Source: Mammaliicoccus stepanovicii
GTDB taxonomy: Bacteria; Bacillota; Bacilli; Staphylococcales; Staphylococcaceae
Direction: 5' to 3'
NCBI RefSeq assembly: GCF_002902525.1
Contig: NZ_PPQZ01000003.1
Location: 1 to 64,000 of the forward strand
DNA: 64,000 bases
The position numbers and the translations under genes are program-made. The notes under the pieces are model-generated. The model was not told where the DNA came from. It ran no database searches and saw only the letters and a program-made list of their open reading frames with translations. Positions 7,629-15,115 of the stretch are shown here, one piece after another (within the stretch, counting starts at the first letter, position 1; each line of letters starts with the position of its first letter).

Positions 7629-7841
7629 CTATGATTCAATTTTAATTTCATTACTGAATAACTCATCTAACGTCATACCGTATAACTCAGATAAAATTTG
7701 AGCTTCTGGAATTGTGAAGTTAGCTTTACCACTTTCTTTAAGCTGGTATCTTTGTGGTGAAATACCTAATTTCTTAGCCACATAACCTTGTGATTGTTTT
7801 GCTTCATTTCTAGCAATGTATAGACTCCAATTTTTTGTCAT
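7629..7841 (-). CDS. Cro/Str-like XRE-family regulator, 70 aa
   Basis: A compact helix-turn-helix protein of the XRE family: the recognition region is QGYVAKKLGISPQRYQLKE (about residues 18-36) and the tail MTLDELF is the usual fifth helix. ATG 7841 is chosen rather than the longer ATG 7898 because AAAGGAGGAATTGTT directly precedes it and the longer form would run into the operators. It is the first gene of the leftward early operon, divergent from the Stl-like repressor, the position of str in SaPIs. It probably competes with Stl for the shared operators. Confidence 0.85.
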   Translation of the reverse strand: MTKNWSLYIARNEAKQSQGYVAKKLGISPQRYQLKESGKANFTIPEAQILSELYGMTLDELFSNEIKIES

Positions 7842-7861
7842 AACAATTCCTCCTTTGAACT

Positions 7862-7987
7862 TTTTAGAACAATATATTAAATTTTTTTGTAAGAACAACC
7901 ATCTTTTTAGAACTTTTTAGAACTTACAAAATTATCTTAGCATGTTATCATTTATAAAGTCAACGAAAACATTGTACATTTTAGAAC
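7862..7987. promoter_or_regulatory. Divergent control region with four TTTTAGAAC operators
   Basis: The nonamer TTTTAGAAC occurs at 7862-7870, 7905-7913, 7915-7923 and 7979-7987, all in the same orientation. Two copies are directly adjacent, 10 bp apart, one helical turn. They sit between the Cro-like gene and the Stl-like gene and so overlap both divergent promoters. In SaPIs Stl binds such repeats to keep the early operon silent until a helper-phage protein titrates it away. Assignment to this repressor is inference from position. Confidence 0.75.
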
Positions 7988-8041
7988 TTTTAATTTATCA
8001 TATCCTTATATAGTTAATTATTAGTATAAGGAGAGCTCTTA

Positions 8042-8680
8042 ATGTATGACAAAAAGCTGGTTGGTGAACGAATTAAAAATATTAGGCTACAAAGTGGGAA
8101 AACTCAAGAGATATTTGGAGAAATTTTTTCAGCAAGTAAAGGTAATGTAGCAATGTGGGAAAAAGGCAAAACTTTACCGAATGCAGAAAGGTTAAAAAAA
8201 ATATCGGAATTTGGGAATATTAGTGTTGATCAATTATTATATGGTGATTTTTTAGTAATGTTAGAAAATATAGCTAAAGAGAAAATCAACGGAATTTTGC
8301 GAGAAAATGGTTTAGATTACGACAAAGATTTATATGATAAATTGATGTCTACTGCATCCGGTTTGATAATATCTTTTAATGAAAGAGGTAGCGACTCCTT
8401 TGACCCTAATTTATTTAATAGACTTTTAGAACATTATTTACAATTAGAATTAGATTTAGGAGATAGAGATCTTGATTCTTTAACGGAATTTGCTTTCAGA
8501 CGTACATTGAACGCTCAGGAATTAGTTGTTGAATACCACGATGATTCAAAAGCTAAAAAGTATTTGGATGATAAAAATATTGATGAATTTCTATCTAATA
8601 TTTCAGATAAATACGAAGACATTCTACATTATATTGATGATTTTAGGGAAAGAAATAATTTAGACAGTTTAATTGAATAA
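8042..8680 (+). CDS. stl: Stl-like master repressor of the island, 212 aa
   Basis: Residues 1-66 form an XRE helix-turn-helix domain (GERIKNIRLQSGKTQEIFGE then SKGNVAMWEKGKTLP). The remaining 146 residues are acidic and helical and match no domain I know. That is typical of Stl proteins, whose C-terminal halves diverge because each senses a different helper-phage antirepressor. No Ser-Lys autoprotease signature of the LexA/CI class is visible, so SOS self-cleavage is not expected; induction is probably by protein-protein interaction. ATG 8042 follows AAGGAGAG. The integrase begins 15 bp after the stop, so repressor and integrase are co-transcribed. Confidence 0.82.
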   Translation: MYDKKLVGERIKNIRLQSGKTQEIFGEIFSASKGNVAMWEKGKTLPNAERLKKISEFGNISVDQLLYGDFLVMLENIAKEKINGILRENGLDYDKDLYDKLMSTASGLIISFNERGSDSFDPNLFNRLLEHYLQLELDLGDRDLDSLTEFAFRRTLNAQELVVEYHDDSKAKKYLDDKNIDEFLSNISDKYEDILHYIDDFRERNNLDSLIE

Positions 8681-8695
8681 AGTAGGTGATATTTA

Positions 8696-9802
8696 TTGAA
8701 TCACGATCTAAAACTTTCACACAACATATATAAAGATGCTAAACGTGGTACTTACTATTTCCGTATCAAATACTATGATGAAACAAATACACGTCAAGAA
8801 ATAAGACGTAGTGGCTTTTCACAGCGTAAAGAGGCAGTTAAGAGGTGTAATGAGCTATTAGATGAATTAGAGGGCATAGGAAATATTGATACGTTGCCAT
8901 TTGATGAATTAGTACAAGAATATGCTGATTGGTATTCAGCAAGACGTAAGCAATCCAGCTATAAGGCATTAATGACACACGTTAATAATCATCTACTTCC
9001 ATATTTTAAGAAAATAGACGTATATCAACTTGATACAAAAGCAATTATGAAATTTCAAAATAAGAAATTAAAAGAGGGACACTCTGGGGAATATTTAAAG
9101 AAGATGCATGTATTTCTTGTATCTATTCTTAACCATGCTATGAAGTATCACGATCTAAAACAAAATGTAGCATCTCTTGTAGGTAATTTTGAGATAGAAT
9201 CAAACAAAAGATTGAACTATTGGACTGTTGAACAATTTAATGAGTTTGTGGAAGTATTACCAACTATTCAACAAAAACTTTTCTTTAAACTATTATTTTA
9301 TAGTGGGGCTAGAAAAGGCGAAATAAGGGCTATTACATGGTGTGATATCAACTTTAGTGATAACTATATCCACATAGATAAAACTGATTATCATGGTACT
9401 GTAACAACGCCTAAAACTAAAGCAGCGATACGTGATATATACTTGCCACAACATGTTATGGACAATCTAACAGAATATCAGTCATGGTATAAGGATAAAA
9501 ATATTTATAAAGATGATTATGTATTATTTGGAACGTTCTTTAAGTCATTCAGTGAATCAACAATTGATAGGTGGTTTACAACTGCACTAAATGTATTAGA
9601 TGATAACTTACCAGACGGACAAACATTCCCACGTATTGTTATCCATGAATTAAGGCATAGCCACGCATCACATTTAATCAATCATGGTGCTAACATAATG
9701 ATAATAGCCCAACGATTAGGACATGCTGACACAACCGAAGTCATGAACAGATACGGGCATTTATACCCTAGTACACAAAAAGAAATAGTTAAATATTTAT
9801 AA
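8696..9802 (+). CDS. int: Tyrosine recombinase integrase of the island
   Basis: This 368-residue site-specific recombinase has an N-terminal arm-binding region (about residues 5-55), a SAM-like core-binding domain (about 65-170) and a catalytic domain. The catalytic residues are visible: Arg in SGARKGEIRAITW, the HELRH box (His-x-x-Arg), His in QRLGHADT, and the nucleophile Tyr in MNRYGHLYP near the C-terminus. It starts with TTG 8696 behind AGGTGAT. It integrates the island into the 3' end of tmRNA, judged from its position 0.9 kb from that gene. No excisionase is recognisable in the window. Confidence 0.95.
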   Translation: MNHDLKLSHNIYKDAKRGTYYFRIKYYDETNTRQEIRRSGFSQRKEAVKRCNELLDELEGIGNIDTLPFDELVQEYADWYSARRKQSSYKALMTHVNNHLLPYFKKIDVYQLDTKAIMKFQNKKLKEGHSGEYLKKMHVFLVSILNHAMKYHDLKQNVASLVGNFEIESNKRLNYWTVEQFNEFVEVLPTIQQKLFFKLLFYSGARKGEIRAITWCDINFSDNYIHIDKTDYHGTVTTPKTKAAIRDIYLPQHVMDNLTEYQSWYKDKNIYKDDYVLFGTFFKSFSESTIDRWFTTALNVLDDNLPDGQTFPRIVIHELRHSHASHLINHGANIMIIAQRLGHADTTEVMNRYGHLYPSTQKEIVKYL

Positions 9803-9814
9803 AAGGAGCATAGT

Positions 9815-10594
9815 ATGAAAATTGACATAACAGCTTTATTAATACCACTTCTATCATCTTGTATAATTGGTTCAATTTTTATTATAGTTTCAATTTCCAG
9901 AGATAAGTTTTTAAAAACAATTGACATTAATCAAATGTTTGCAATAACAAAAATTTTAAAATTTATACTATTTATAATTATCTCTACATGTTTAATTGTA
10001 TTAATTTCCTTAGATTTAGTACATCATGAACCTGAACAAATAAATAATGTACTAAATAATCCCAAAGAAAGACTTATGTATTTTACCAAAATCTCACTTT
10101 TTATCATTATGTTTTCTGCTATATATATTTTTCTTTCATCTTTTTCAAATAAAGATTGTTATTATATCGAAAATTATAACAATAGTGGTAAAAGACTTTA
10201 TATTCTACAAAAATATAAAGATTATTATATTTGCACTATAGATTCTCCTAAAAGTGATATAAGAATCATAAAAAACTCAGAAGATATTATCAATACAAAA
10301 TTAGAATATTACTATAATAGCAATATACAACATTTCGACGTTTCTAACGTATTTACATATAAATCTCACAAAACAAGAATGTTTACTTTTTTTCTAAGTA
10401 ACTTCCTATTAATTATTTTAAGTATATTTTTAATAGGAGCAATCCTTCTTCTTAATTCATTCATTAATTTTCAGTCTCAAACATTAATTATAATTTCTTT
10501 AACCTTCTCTATTGCCATATTAGTATATTTATTTATTGCTCTGAAAATGAATTGGTCAAAATTGAGGAAATATCTAAATAGTCGAAAAGAATAA
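9815..10594 (+). CDS. Five-helix membrane protein cargo between int and att
   Basis: Five hydrophobic segments are visible at about residues 6-28, 45-68, 92-110, 192-215 and 222-246. A roughly 80-residue soluble domain lies between helices 3 and 4 (containing YYIENYNNSGKRLYILQKYK) and there is a basic C-terminus. No family is recognised. It follows the integrase by 12 bp with AAAGGAG before ATG 9815 and ends in a terminator, so it is transcribed with stl-int and expressed in the integrated state. It is more AT-rich than the core island genes. The slot between int and the attachment site in PICIs often carries anti-phage cargo, so an abortive-infection or exclusion role is possible but unproven. 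Confidence 0.8.
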   Translation: MKIDITALLIPLLSSCIIGSIFIIVSISRDKFLKTIDINQMFAITKILKFILFIIISTCLIVLISLDLVHHEPEQINNVLNNPKERLMYFTKISLFIIMFSAIYIFLSSFSNKDCYYIENYNNSGKRLYILQKYKDYYICTIDSPKSDIRIIKNSEDIINTKLEYYYNSNIQHFDVSNVFTYKSHKTRMFTFFLSNFLLIILSIFLIGAILLLNSFINFQSQTLIIISLTFSIAILVYLFIALKMNWSKLRKYLNSRKE

Positions 10595-10605
10595 TTTGTT
10601 AAAAG

Positions 10606-10636
10606 CACAATCTAAACAATGATTGTGTTTTTATTT
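10606..10636 (+). terminator. Rho-independent terminator of the stl-int-cargo transcript
   Basis: CACAATC (10606-10612) pairs with GATTGTG (10621-10627) and is followed by GTTTTTATTT. It lies 12 bp past the membrane cargo gene. Confidence 0.75.
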
Positions 10637-10663
10637 GGGGCGTAACTGGGGCTTTACTGGGGC
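10636..10663. repeat. Three phased TGGGGC repeats beside the attachment site
   Basis: TGGGGC occurs at 10636, 10647 and 10658, exactly 11 bp apart, all in the same orientation, in DNA that is otherwise AT-rich. They lie about 50-75 bp from the tmRNA 3' end, where a tyrosine integrase would have arm-type binding sites. Arm-site identity is inferred from phasing and position. Confidence 0.5.
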
Positions 10664-10703
10664 GTCAAAAATAAAAAGCCCACAACCACAAGGGTCGAAG
10701 GCT
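10664..10703 (-). terminator. tmRNA terminator
   Basis: Downstream of the tmRNA 3' end the minus-strand transcript can fold AGCCU-U-CGACC / GGUUG-U-GGGCU around a CUUGU loop (10703-10677), followed by UUUUUAUUUUU. Because it lies on the island side of the integration point, this terminator is probably supplied by the island or sits at its very edge. Confidence 0.65.
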
Positions 10704-10709
10704 ATATAA

Positions 10710-11063
10710 TGGAGACGGCGGGAGTTGAACCCGCGTCCAGAGATCCTGATACGAATGTTTCTACGTGTGTAGTCTAGTCGTTGGCGTTTCGCATTGTTAT
10801 AGGAGACTGACACCCTATTACAATGCTAGTTTGATTAATCTCTTCTCGTCAGACTTCAAACGGCAGTGACGAGCGTACCCTACTTAATTTGAATCACGTT
10901 AACAGCACATAGGTGATGCTATTAGGTGATGCAGAGCGCTATTAGGCAGCTACTGCTAAGTTTTGTTGTTTGCCAGTTATTATAACTGTTGTGTTGATGA
11001 CGAAGACAACCCTCCGACACGCTTCATAAGCTCGGGGACCCCTGTCGAATCCGTAACGTCCCC
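10710..11063 (-). ncRNA. ssrA: Transfer-messenger RNA
   Basis: The 354-nt gene reads from GGGGACG at its 5' end to GUCUCC plus an encoded CCA at its 3' end. The ends pair as the alanine-type acceptor stem, with GGTTCAACTCC as T-loop. The tag frame is GGC AAA CAA CAA AAC TTA GCA GTA GCT GCC TAA (10974-10942), giving (A)GKQQNLAVAA, one residue shorter than the S. aureus (A)GKSNNNFAVAA tag. With SmpB it rescues stalled ribosomes. The 3' end forms the junction with the island, and the mature sequence is intact through CCA. Confidence 0.96.
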
Positions 11064-11071
11064 TCAATAAG

Positions 11072-11132
11072 AAATATACTTCTATTAAACAGAAGTATAT
11101 TTAATCTTAACAACTTTTTATTGATTTATCAA
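11072..11132 (-). promoter_or_regulatory. tmRNA promoter and 12-bp perfect inverted repeat
   Basis: A sigma-A-like promoter TTGATA (11132-11127), 17 bp, TAAGAT (11109-11104) points at tmRNA. Between it and the mature 5' end lies a perfect 12-bp inverted repeat, AAATATACTTCT with loop ATTAAAC (11072-11102). The hairpin, followed by UUUCUUAUU on the minus strand, could terminate smpB transcripts, or be part of the pre-tmRNA leader trimmed during 5' maturation. Confidence 0.5.
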
Positions 11133-11141
11133 TAAAATTAT

Positions 11142-11612
11142 TTAATATCTTTGCTTTAATGCTCTTTCAACGTCACGTTTTGCTTGTTTTTCTTTAAGCA
11201 CATGTCGTTTATCGTAATCTCTCTTACCTCTAGCAATACCTAATAGTACTTTACAATAACCATGTTTAATATAAAGTTTAAGCGGTATTAACGCATATCC
11301 TTTTTCTCTAGAAATACCAAACAGCTTATCTATTTGTTTTCTCTTTAGAAGTAACTTTCTCGTTCTTAATGGATCATGATTGAATCGGTTACCTTCTTCA
11401 TATGGTGCAATATGCATATTATAAACATACATTTCTCCGTTGTAGACACGTGCATAGGAATCTTTTAAGTTAGCACTACCTCGGCGAATGGATTTGATTT
11501 CTGTACCTTGTAATACTATCCCAGCTTCTACCGTGTCTTCTATTGTATAATCGTGGCTTGCTTTACGGTTTTGTGCAAGTGGTTTACTTTGAACTTTTGG
11601 CACATCCATCAC
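11142..11612 (-). CDS. smpB: SsrA-binding protein SmpB
   Basis: Partner of tmRNA in ribosome rescue. The OB-fold family pattern is clear: [20 protein letters not shown], then [13 protein letters not shown] and a basic C-terminal tail ending in [11 protein letters not shown] that enters the empty mRNA channel. The N-terminus is uncertain: GTG 11612, ATG 11609 or GTG 11603 could start translation. The last gives a protein whose first residues align best with other SmpB proteins. It follows rnr by 7 bp, so the two are co-transcribed, and tmRNA lies just downstream. Confidence 0.97.
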   Translation of the reverse strand: MMDVPKVQSKPLAQNRKASHDYTIEDTVEAGIVLQGTEIKSIRRGSANLKDSYARVYNGEMYVYNMHIAPYEEGNRFNHDPLRTRKLLLKRKQIDKLFGISREKGYALIPLKLYIKHGYCKVLLGIARGKRDYDKRHVLKEKQAKRDVERALKQRY

Positions 11613-11619
11613 CTACTTT

Positions 11620-13950
11620 CTATTTTTTCTTTCCTCTTGCTTTATTCTTCACAGCTTTTGATTTGTAGTAAGGCTTTTTATTCTTGTTATCACCTTGTTT
11701 ACCTTTAGCTCTACCTTTACTGTGTTTATTTGGCTTTTCTTTTTCATTTGATGTATTGCGTTTTTTGGCTTTGATTGTTTTTTCTCTTGCTAATTTTTCT
11801 CTATTTTTTTCAGCTATTGGCATGCCAACGATTTGGAAATCAATCATTCTTTCATCAACATTTACATTGATTACTTTGACTTCTACTTTATCACCAATTC
11901 TAAATACTTTAGCTTGACGTTCACCAATTATTGCCATGTTTCGTTCATCAAAGTTATAATAATCGTCGGTTAAGTTAGATATATGAACCATACCTTCAAT
12001 TGTGTTTTCAAGTTCTACAAACATACCGAAATTAGCAACTGAGCTGATAATACCAGTAAATACTTCTCCAACATGTTGAATCATGTATTCTGATTTCTTC
12101 AGATCATCAGTATCGCGTTCTGCATCAATCGCTCTTCTTTCGCGTTTTGAAGTGTGATCAGCGATGTCAGGTAACATTTCTTCCCAATGTCTGATTTGTT
12201 TACTGTTCATTGATTTTTCAATTAAATATTTACGAATCAATCTATGAACGATTAAGTCAGGATATCTTCTAATTGGTGATGTAAAGTGCGTATAGTAATC
12301 AGCTGATAATCCAAAGTGACCTAAATTATCTTCACTATATCTTGCTTGTTGCATACTTCTTAACATCAATGTCGCGATTACCATTTCTTCTTTCTGTCCT
12401 GCAACTTCTTCAACAATTTTTTGTAAAGTTGAAGGATGAATATCTTCGCTAGTACCTTTAACCATAAGACCAAAGTTTGTTATAAATTCAAAGAACTTAT
12501 TTAGGCGTTCTGCTTTAGGATTCTCATGGACACGATAGATGAAAGGAACTTCTAACTTACTAAAATGTTCTGCTATTGTTTCATTCGCTGAAAGCATAAA
12601 ACTCTCTATTAAGCGTTCTGCGTCATTTCTTTCTCGAACTTGTATATCTGTTGGGATACCATCATGATCTACTAATACTTTAGCTTCTTTAATATCAAAA
12701 TCAATTTCTCCACGTCTTTTACGCTTAGCAATTAATTGATTAGACAGTTGTTTAGCTAAATCTAGCATTGGTGTAATTTCAGCATATTTATTTCTAATTT
12801 CTTGATCGTTATTTTCAATGATGCTATTTACATCCGTATATGTCATTCTATAGTCTGAATAAATGACACTTTCAAAAATTTCATGTCTAACGACTTCACC
12901 TTGTTCGTTGATTTCCATTCTACAACTTAGGGTCAGTCTGTCTTCATGAGGATTTAATGAACAAATACCGTTACTTAGTCTATGAGGAATCATCGGTATA
13001 ACGCGATCAACTAAATATACGCTTGTCGCTCTATCATAAGCTTCTTTATCCAGTTCACTGTTTTCAGTAACGTAATAACTAACATCCGCTATACTAACCG
13101 TTAACTCTGTTAAACCATTGTCTAGCTTTTTGATTGCGACTGCATCATCTAAATCTTTAGCGTCAGCACCATCAATCGTAATCGTTAACTCATCTCTTAA
13201 ATCACGTCTGCCTTTAATATCTTCAGAACTAATTTGATCGGGTACTTTTTCCGCTTCTTCTATAACATTATCAGGGAACTCAATGTTTATGCCATGTTGA
13301 TAAATAATAGATAATATATCAACCCCCGGGTCATTCTTATGACCCAAAATCGCTTTAACATGTCCTTCTGGATTATGTGTACCATCAGCATACTCTGTTA
13401 TTTCAACAAGTACTTTATGACCTTCAATCGCACCTAAGTTTTTTCCTTTAGGAATGAAGATATCTTGTGTTATTCGTTTATCATCAGGTAATACAAAACC
13501 AAAATGCTTAGCTTCTGTGTATGTACCTACAACTTGAGTGATGTTTCTAGTCGTAATAGCTTTAACGCGTCCTTCTGTTTTTCCTTTGTGGTCTCCACGA
13601 GAAGGCACAACTTCAACTAATACTTCGTCTCCATCCATCGCTTTATTGATTTGATTTGGTGGAATAAATATATCTTCAATCGTATCGTCTTCAGGTCTTA
13701 AGAATGCAAAGCCTTTCTTATGTTGGCTAAGTGTCCCTTTAACTAAATCTGATTTATTTCTCTTTCTCTTATATCTATCCGTCTTTGTTCTTTCTAGTTG
13801 ACCCGTTTGTTCTAAATCAACTAGAACTTTGATTAATTCTTTGAATGAATCAGCGTTACTTAATCCCATAACATCTTGAAATTCACTTACAGTCATCGGA
13901 CTATATTCTTTATCGTTAATGATTTGTTCAACTTCTTCTCTTAGATTCAT
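11620..13950 (-). CDS. rnr: Ribonuclease R
   Basis: A 776-residue 3'-5' exoribonuclease of the RNB family. In order it has an N-terminal helix-turn-helix, two cold-shock domains (about 70-220), the RNB catalytic domain with the metal-binding aspartates in TIDGADAKDLDDAVAI, an S1 domain (GEVFTGIISSVANFGMFVEL, near 640) and a lysine-rich tail. The tail contacts structured RNA and, in other bacteria, SmpB-tmRNA. Start ATG 13950 follows AAAGGAGG. Its operon with smpB fits degradation of messages released by trans-translation. Confidence 0.97.
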   Translation of the reverse strand: MNLREEVEQIINDKEYSPMTVSEFQDVMGLSNADSFKELIKVLVDLEQTGQLERTKTDRYKRKRNKSDLVKGTLSQHKKGFAFLRPEDDTIEDIFIPPNQINKAMDGDEVLVEVVPSRGDHKGKTEGRVKAITTRNITQVVGTYTEAKHFGFVLPDDKRITQDIFIPKGKNLGAIEGHKVLVEITEYADGTHNPEGHVKAILGHKNDPGVDILSIIYQHGINIEFPDNVIEEAEKVPDQISSEDIKGRRDLRDELTITIDGADAKDLDDAVAIKKLDNGLTELTVSIADVSYYVTENSELDKEAYDRATSVYLVDRVIPMIPHRLSNGICSLNPHEDRLTLSCRMEINEQGEVVRHEIFESVIYSDYRMTYTDVNSIIENNDQEIRNKYAEITPMLDLAKQLSNQLIAKRKRRGEIDFDIKEAKVLVDHDGIPTDIQVRERNDAERLIESFMLSANETIAEHFSKLEVPFIYRVHENPKAERLNKFFEFITNFGLMVKGTSEDIHPSTLQKIVEEVAGQKEEMVIATLMLRSMQQARYSEDNLGHFGLSADYYTHFTSPIRRYPDLIVHRLIRKYLIEKSMNSKQIRHWEEMLPDIADHTSKRERRAIDAERDTDDLKKSEYMIQHVGEVFTGIISSVANFGMFVELENTIEGMVHISNLTDDYYNFDERNMAIIGERQAKVFRIGDKVEVKVINVNVDERMIDFQIVGMPIAEKNREKLAREKTIKAKKRNTSNEKEKPNKHSKGRAKGKQGDNKNKKPYYKSKAVKNKARGKKK

Positions 13951-13980
13951 AGTGGGCCTCCTTTCTATTTATAATTTATT

Positions 13981-14721
13981 TTATTCTGACCAATCTAATG
14001 ATTCTAAAAACTGGTATACATCTTCGAATAATTTTTCTTTTTCTTGCCCAATTGTTATAACGTGACCAGAATCTTCGTACCATTTAATGAATTTATCGTC
14101 AGACGATGTTTCGTTATATATAACGTTTGCCGAATCAGGATTTATCATGTCATCCAATTTTCCTTGTGCTACAAATAAAGGGTCAAATACATCTTCAACT
14201 TGATCTCGCACGCCTTGAATTGTATCTTGTAACTCCGTTAATGTTTCGGTTGGATGGAAGTTTTTCATCTCTGCTTCAATTTGTTCTGGTGTTTTACCTT
14301 CGTATTTCTTAAATTCTCTGGCATAATCTAACACACCTTGAAACATTGTGCCTTCAGTTTTGATATACATAGGAGAACACATCGTTATAATACCTTTTAC
14401 GTCTCTATTTAAACTTAATTTTAAACTAAATACGCCACCTAATGAAAGGCCTGCTACTGCAATTTCAGTATACCCTTTTTCAACTAAAAAATCATAAGCC
14501 TCTAGACAGTCTTTAAACCATACATATGGGCTTGATTCTAAAATTTCTTCTGGAGGTCTACCATGACCTTCATAGTGCGGGGCATATGATGTGTAACCTT
14601 TTTTTTGTAAGTAACGACCTAATTGTCTTACATCTGATGAATTACCTGTAAATCCATGTAACAGTAGTACTGCTCGTTTACCTTCTTCAAAAAAGAAAGG
14701 CTTAGGTAATTGAATTCTCAT
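13981..14721 (-). CDS. est: Carboxylesterase (Est30/YvaK family)
   Basis: A 246-residue cytosolic alpha/beta hydrolase. The catalytic triad is visible: nucleophile Ser in [11 protein letters not shown], Asp in [12 protein letters not shown] and His in [10 protein letters not shown]. The oxyanion loop [17 protein letters not shown] matches Bacillus Est30. It hydrolyses short and medium-chain esters; the physiological substrate is unknown. It is 30 bp upstream of rnr in the conserved est-rnr-smpB order, starts at ATG 14721 behind AAAAGGATGG, and is cut off from secG by the terminator at 14785-14810. Confidence 0.93.
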   Translation of the reverse strand: MRIQLPKPFFFEEGKRAVLLLHGFTGNSSDVRQLGRYLQKKGYTSYAPHYEGHGRPPEEILESSPYVWFKDCLEAYDFLVEKGYTEIAVAGLSLGGVFSLKLSLNRDVKGIITMCSPMYIKTEGTMFQGVLDYAREFKKYEGKTPEQIEAEMKNFHPTETLTELQDTIQGVRDQVEDVFDPLFVAQGKLDDMINPDSANVIYNETSSDDKFIKWYEDSGHVITIGQEKEKLFEDVYQFLESLDWSE

Positions 14722-14784
14722 TGATTGACCATCCTTTTACATAATTCTAATACTATTGTATCGTTTTTTAACTTGTAAACAAAC

Positions 14785-14810
14785 AAAAAAGTCCGACAAT
14801 ACAGTCGGAC
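14785..14810 (-). terminator. secG terminator
   Basis: A perfect 7-bp stem, GTCCGAC/GTCGGAC, with a 6-nt loop, followed by TTTTTTG on the minus strand, directly after the secG stop. Confidence 0.85.
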
Positions 14811-14812
14811 CT

Positions 14813-15046
14813 TTACATTTTAAAGTAAGTGATTGCTAACATTAATAAGAAAAATAAAATCGATAAAATAATTGTAACTCTGTGTAAAACTAAATCTATT
14901 CCACGTTGTTTTTGTTTTCCAAATAATTGTTCTGCTCCGCCACTAATTGCACCAGATAAACCAGTACTTTTACCTTCTTGAAGTAATACGACGGTAATCA
15001 ATGCAATACAAACGATGATTAATAAGACGATTAAAAATGTATGCAT
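14813..15046 (-). CDS. secG: Preprotein translocase subunit SecG
   Basis: A 77-residue inner subunit of the SecYEG channel. Two membrane helices (about residues 3-23 and 55-73) flank the conserved cytosolic loop [20 protein letters not shown] with the GGAEQLFG motif. It starts at ATG 15046 behind AGGAGGACC, and has its own terminator. Confidence 0.96.
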   Translation of the reverse strand: MHTFLIVLLIIVCIALITVVLLQEGKSTGLSGAISGGAEQLFGKQKQRGIDLVLHRVTIILSILFFLLMLAITYFKM

Positions 15047-15115
15047 GGACTCGGTCCTCCTGTCTATTATAACAGTAGAATTATAGCATATTTACATTAT
15101 TCACTCAAGTTTTCA

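Larger units (their letters stand above)
1..10709. mobile_element. SaPI-like phage-inducible chromosomal island (right part)
   Basis: The block holds, in PICI order, integrase, Stl-like repressor, divergent small regulator, DUF1474 protein, primase, DUF927 Rep helicase, an iteron-bearing origin region, small late proteins and a terminase small subunit. There are no capsid, tail, large terminase or lysis genes, so it is a satellite and not a prophage. The integrase end abuts the 3' end of tmRNA, a common tyrosine-recombinase target. The island continues past base 1, so its left attachment site and full cargo are not visible. The right boundary is placed at the tmRNA 3' end; the exact core repeat cannot be defined without the other end. 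Confidence 0.93.

Noticed and set aside
8042-8680. LexA/CI-type self-cleaving repressor
   Set aside because: No Ala-Gly cleavage site or Ser-Lys dyad is visible in the C-terminal part.
9815-10594. Holin or lysis protein
   Set aside because: Too long, too many helices, and transcribed with the repressor and integrase instead of a late operon.
10631-10813. 60-codon frame overlapping the tmRNA 3' end
   Set aside because: It lies inside the structural RNA and its terminator and has no ribosome binding site.
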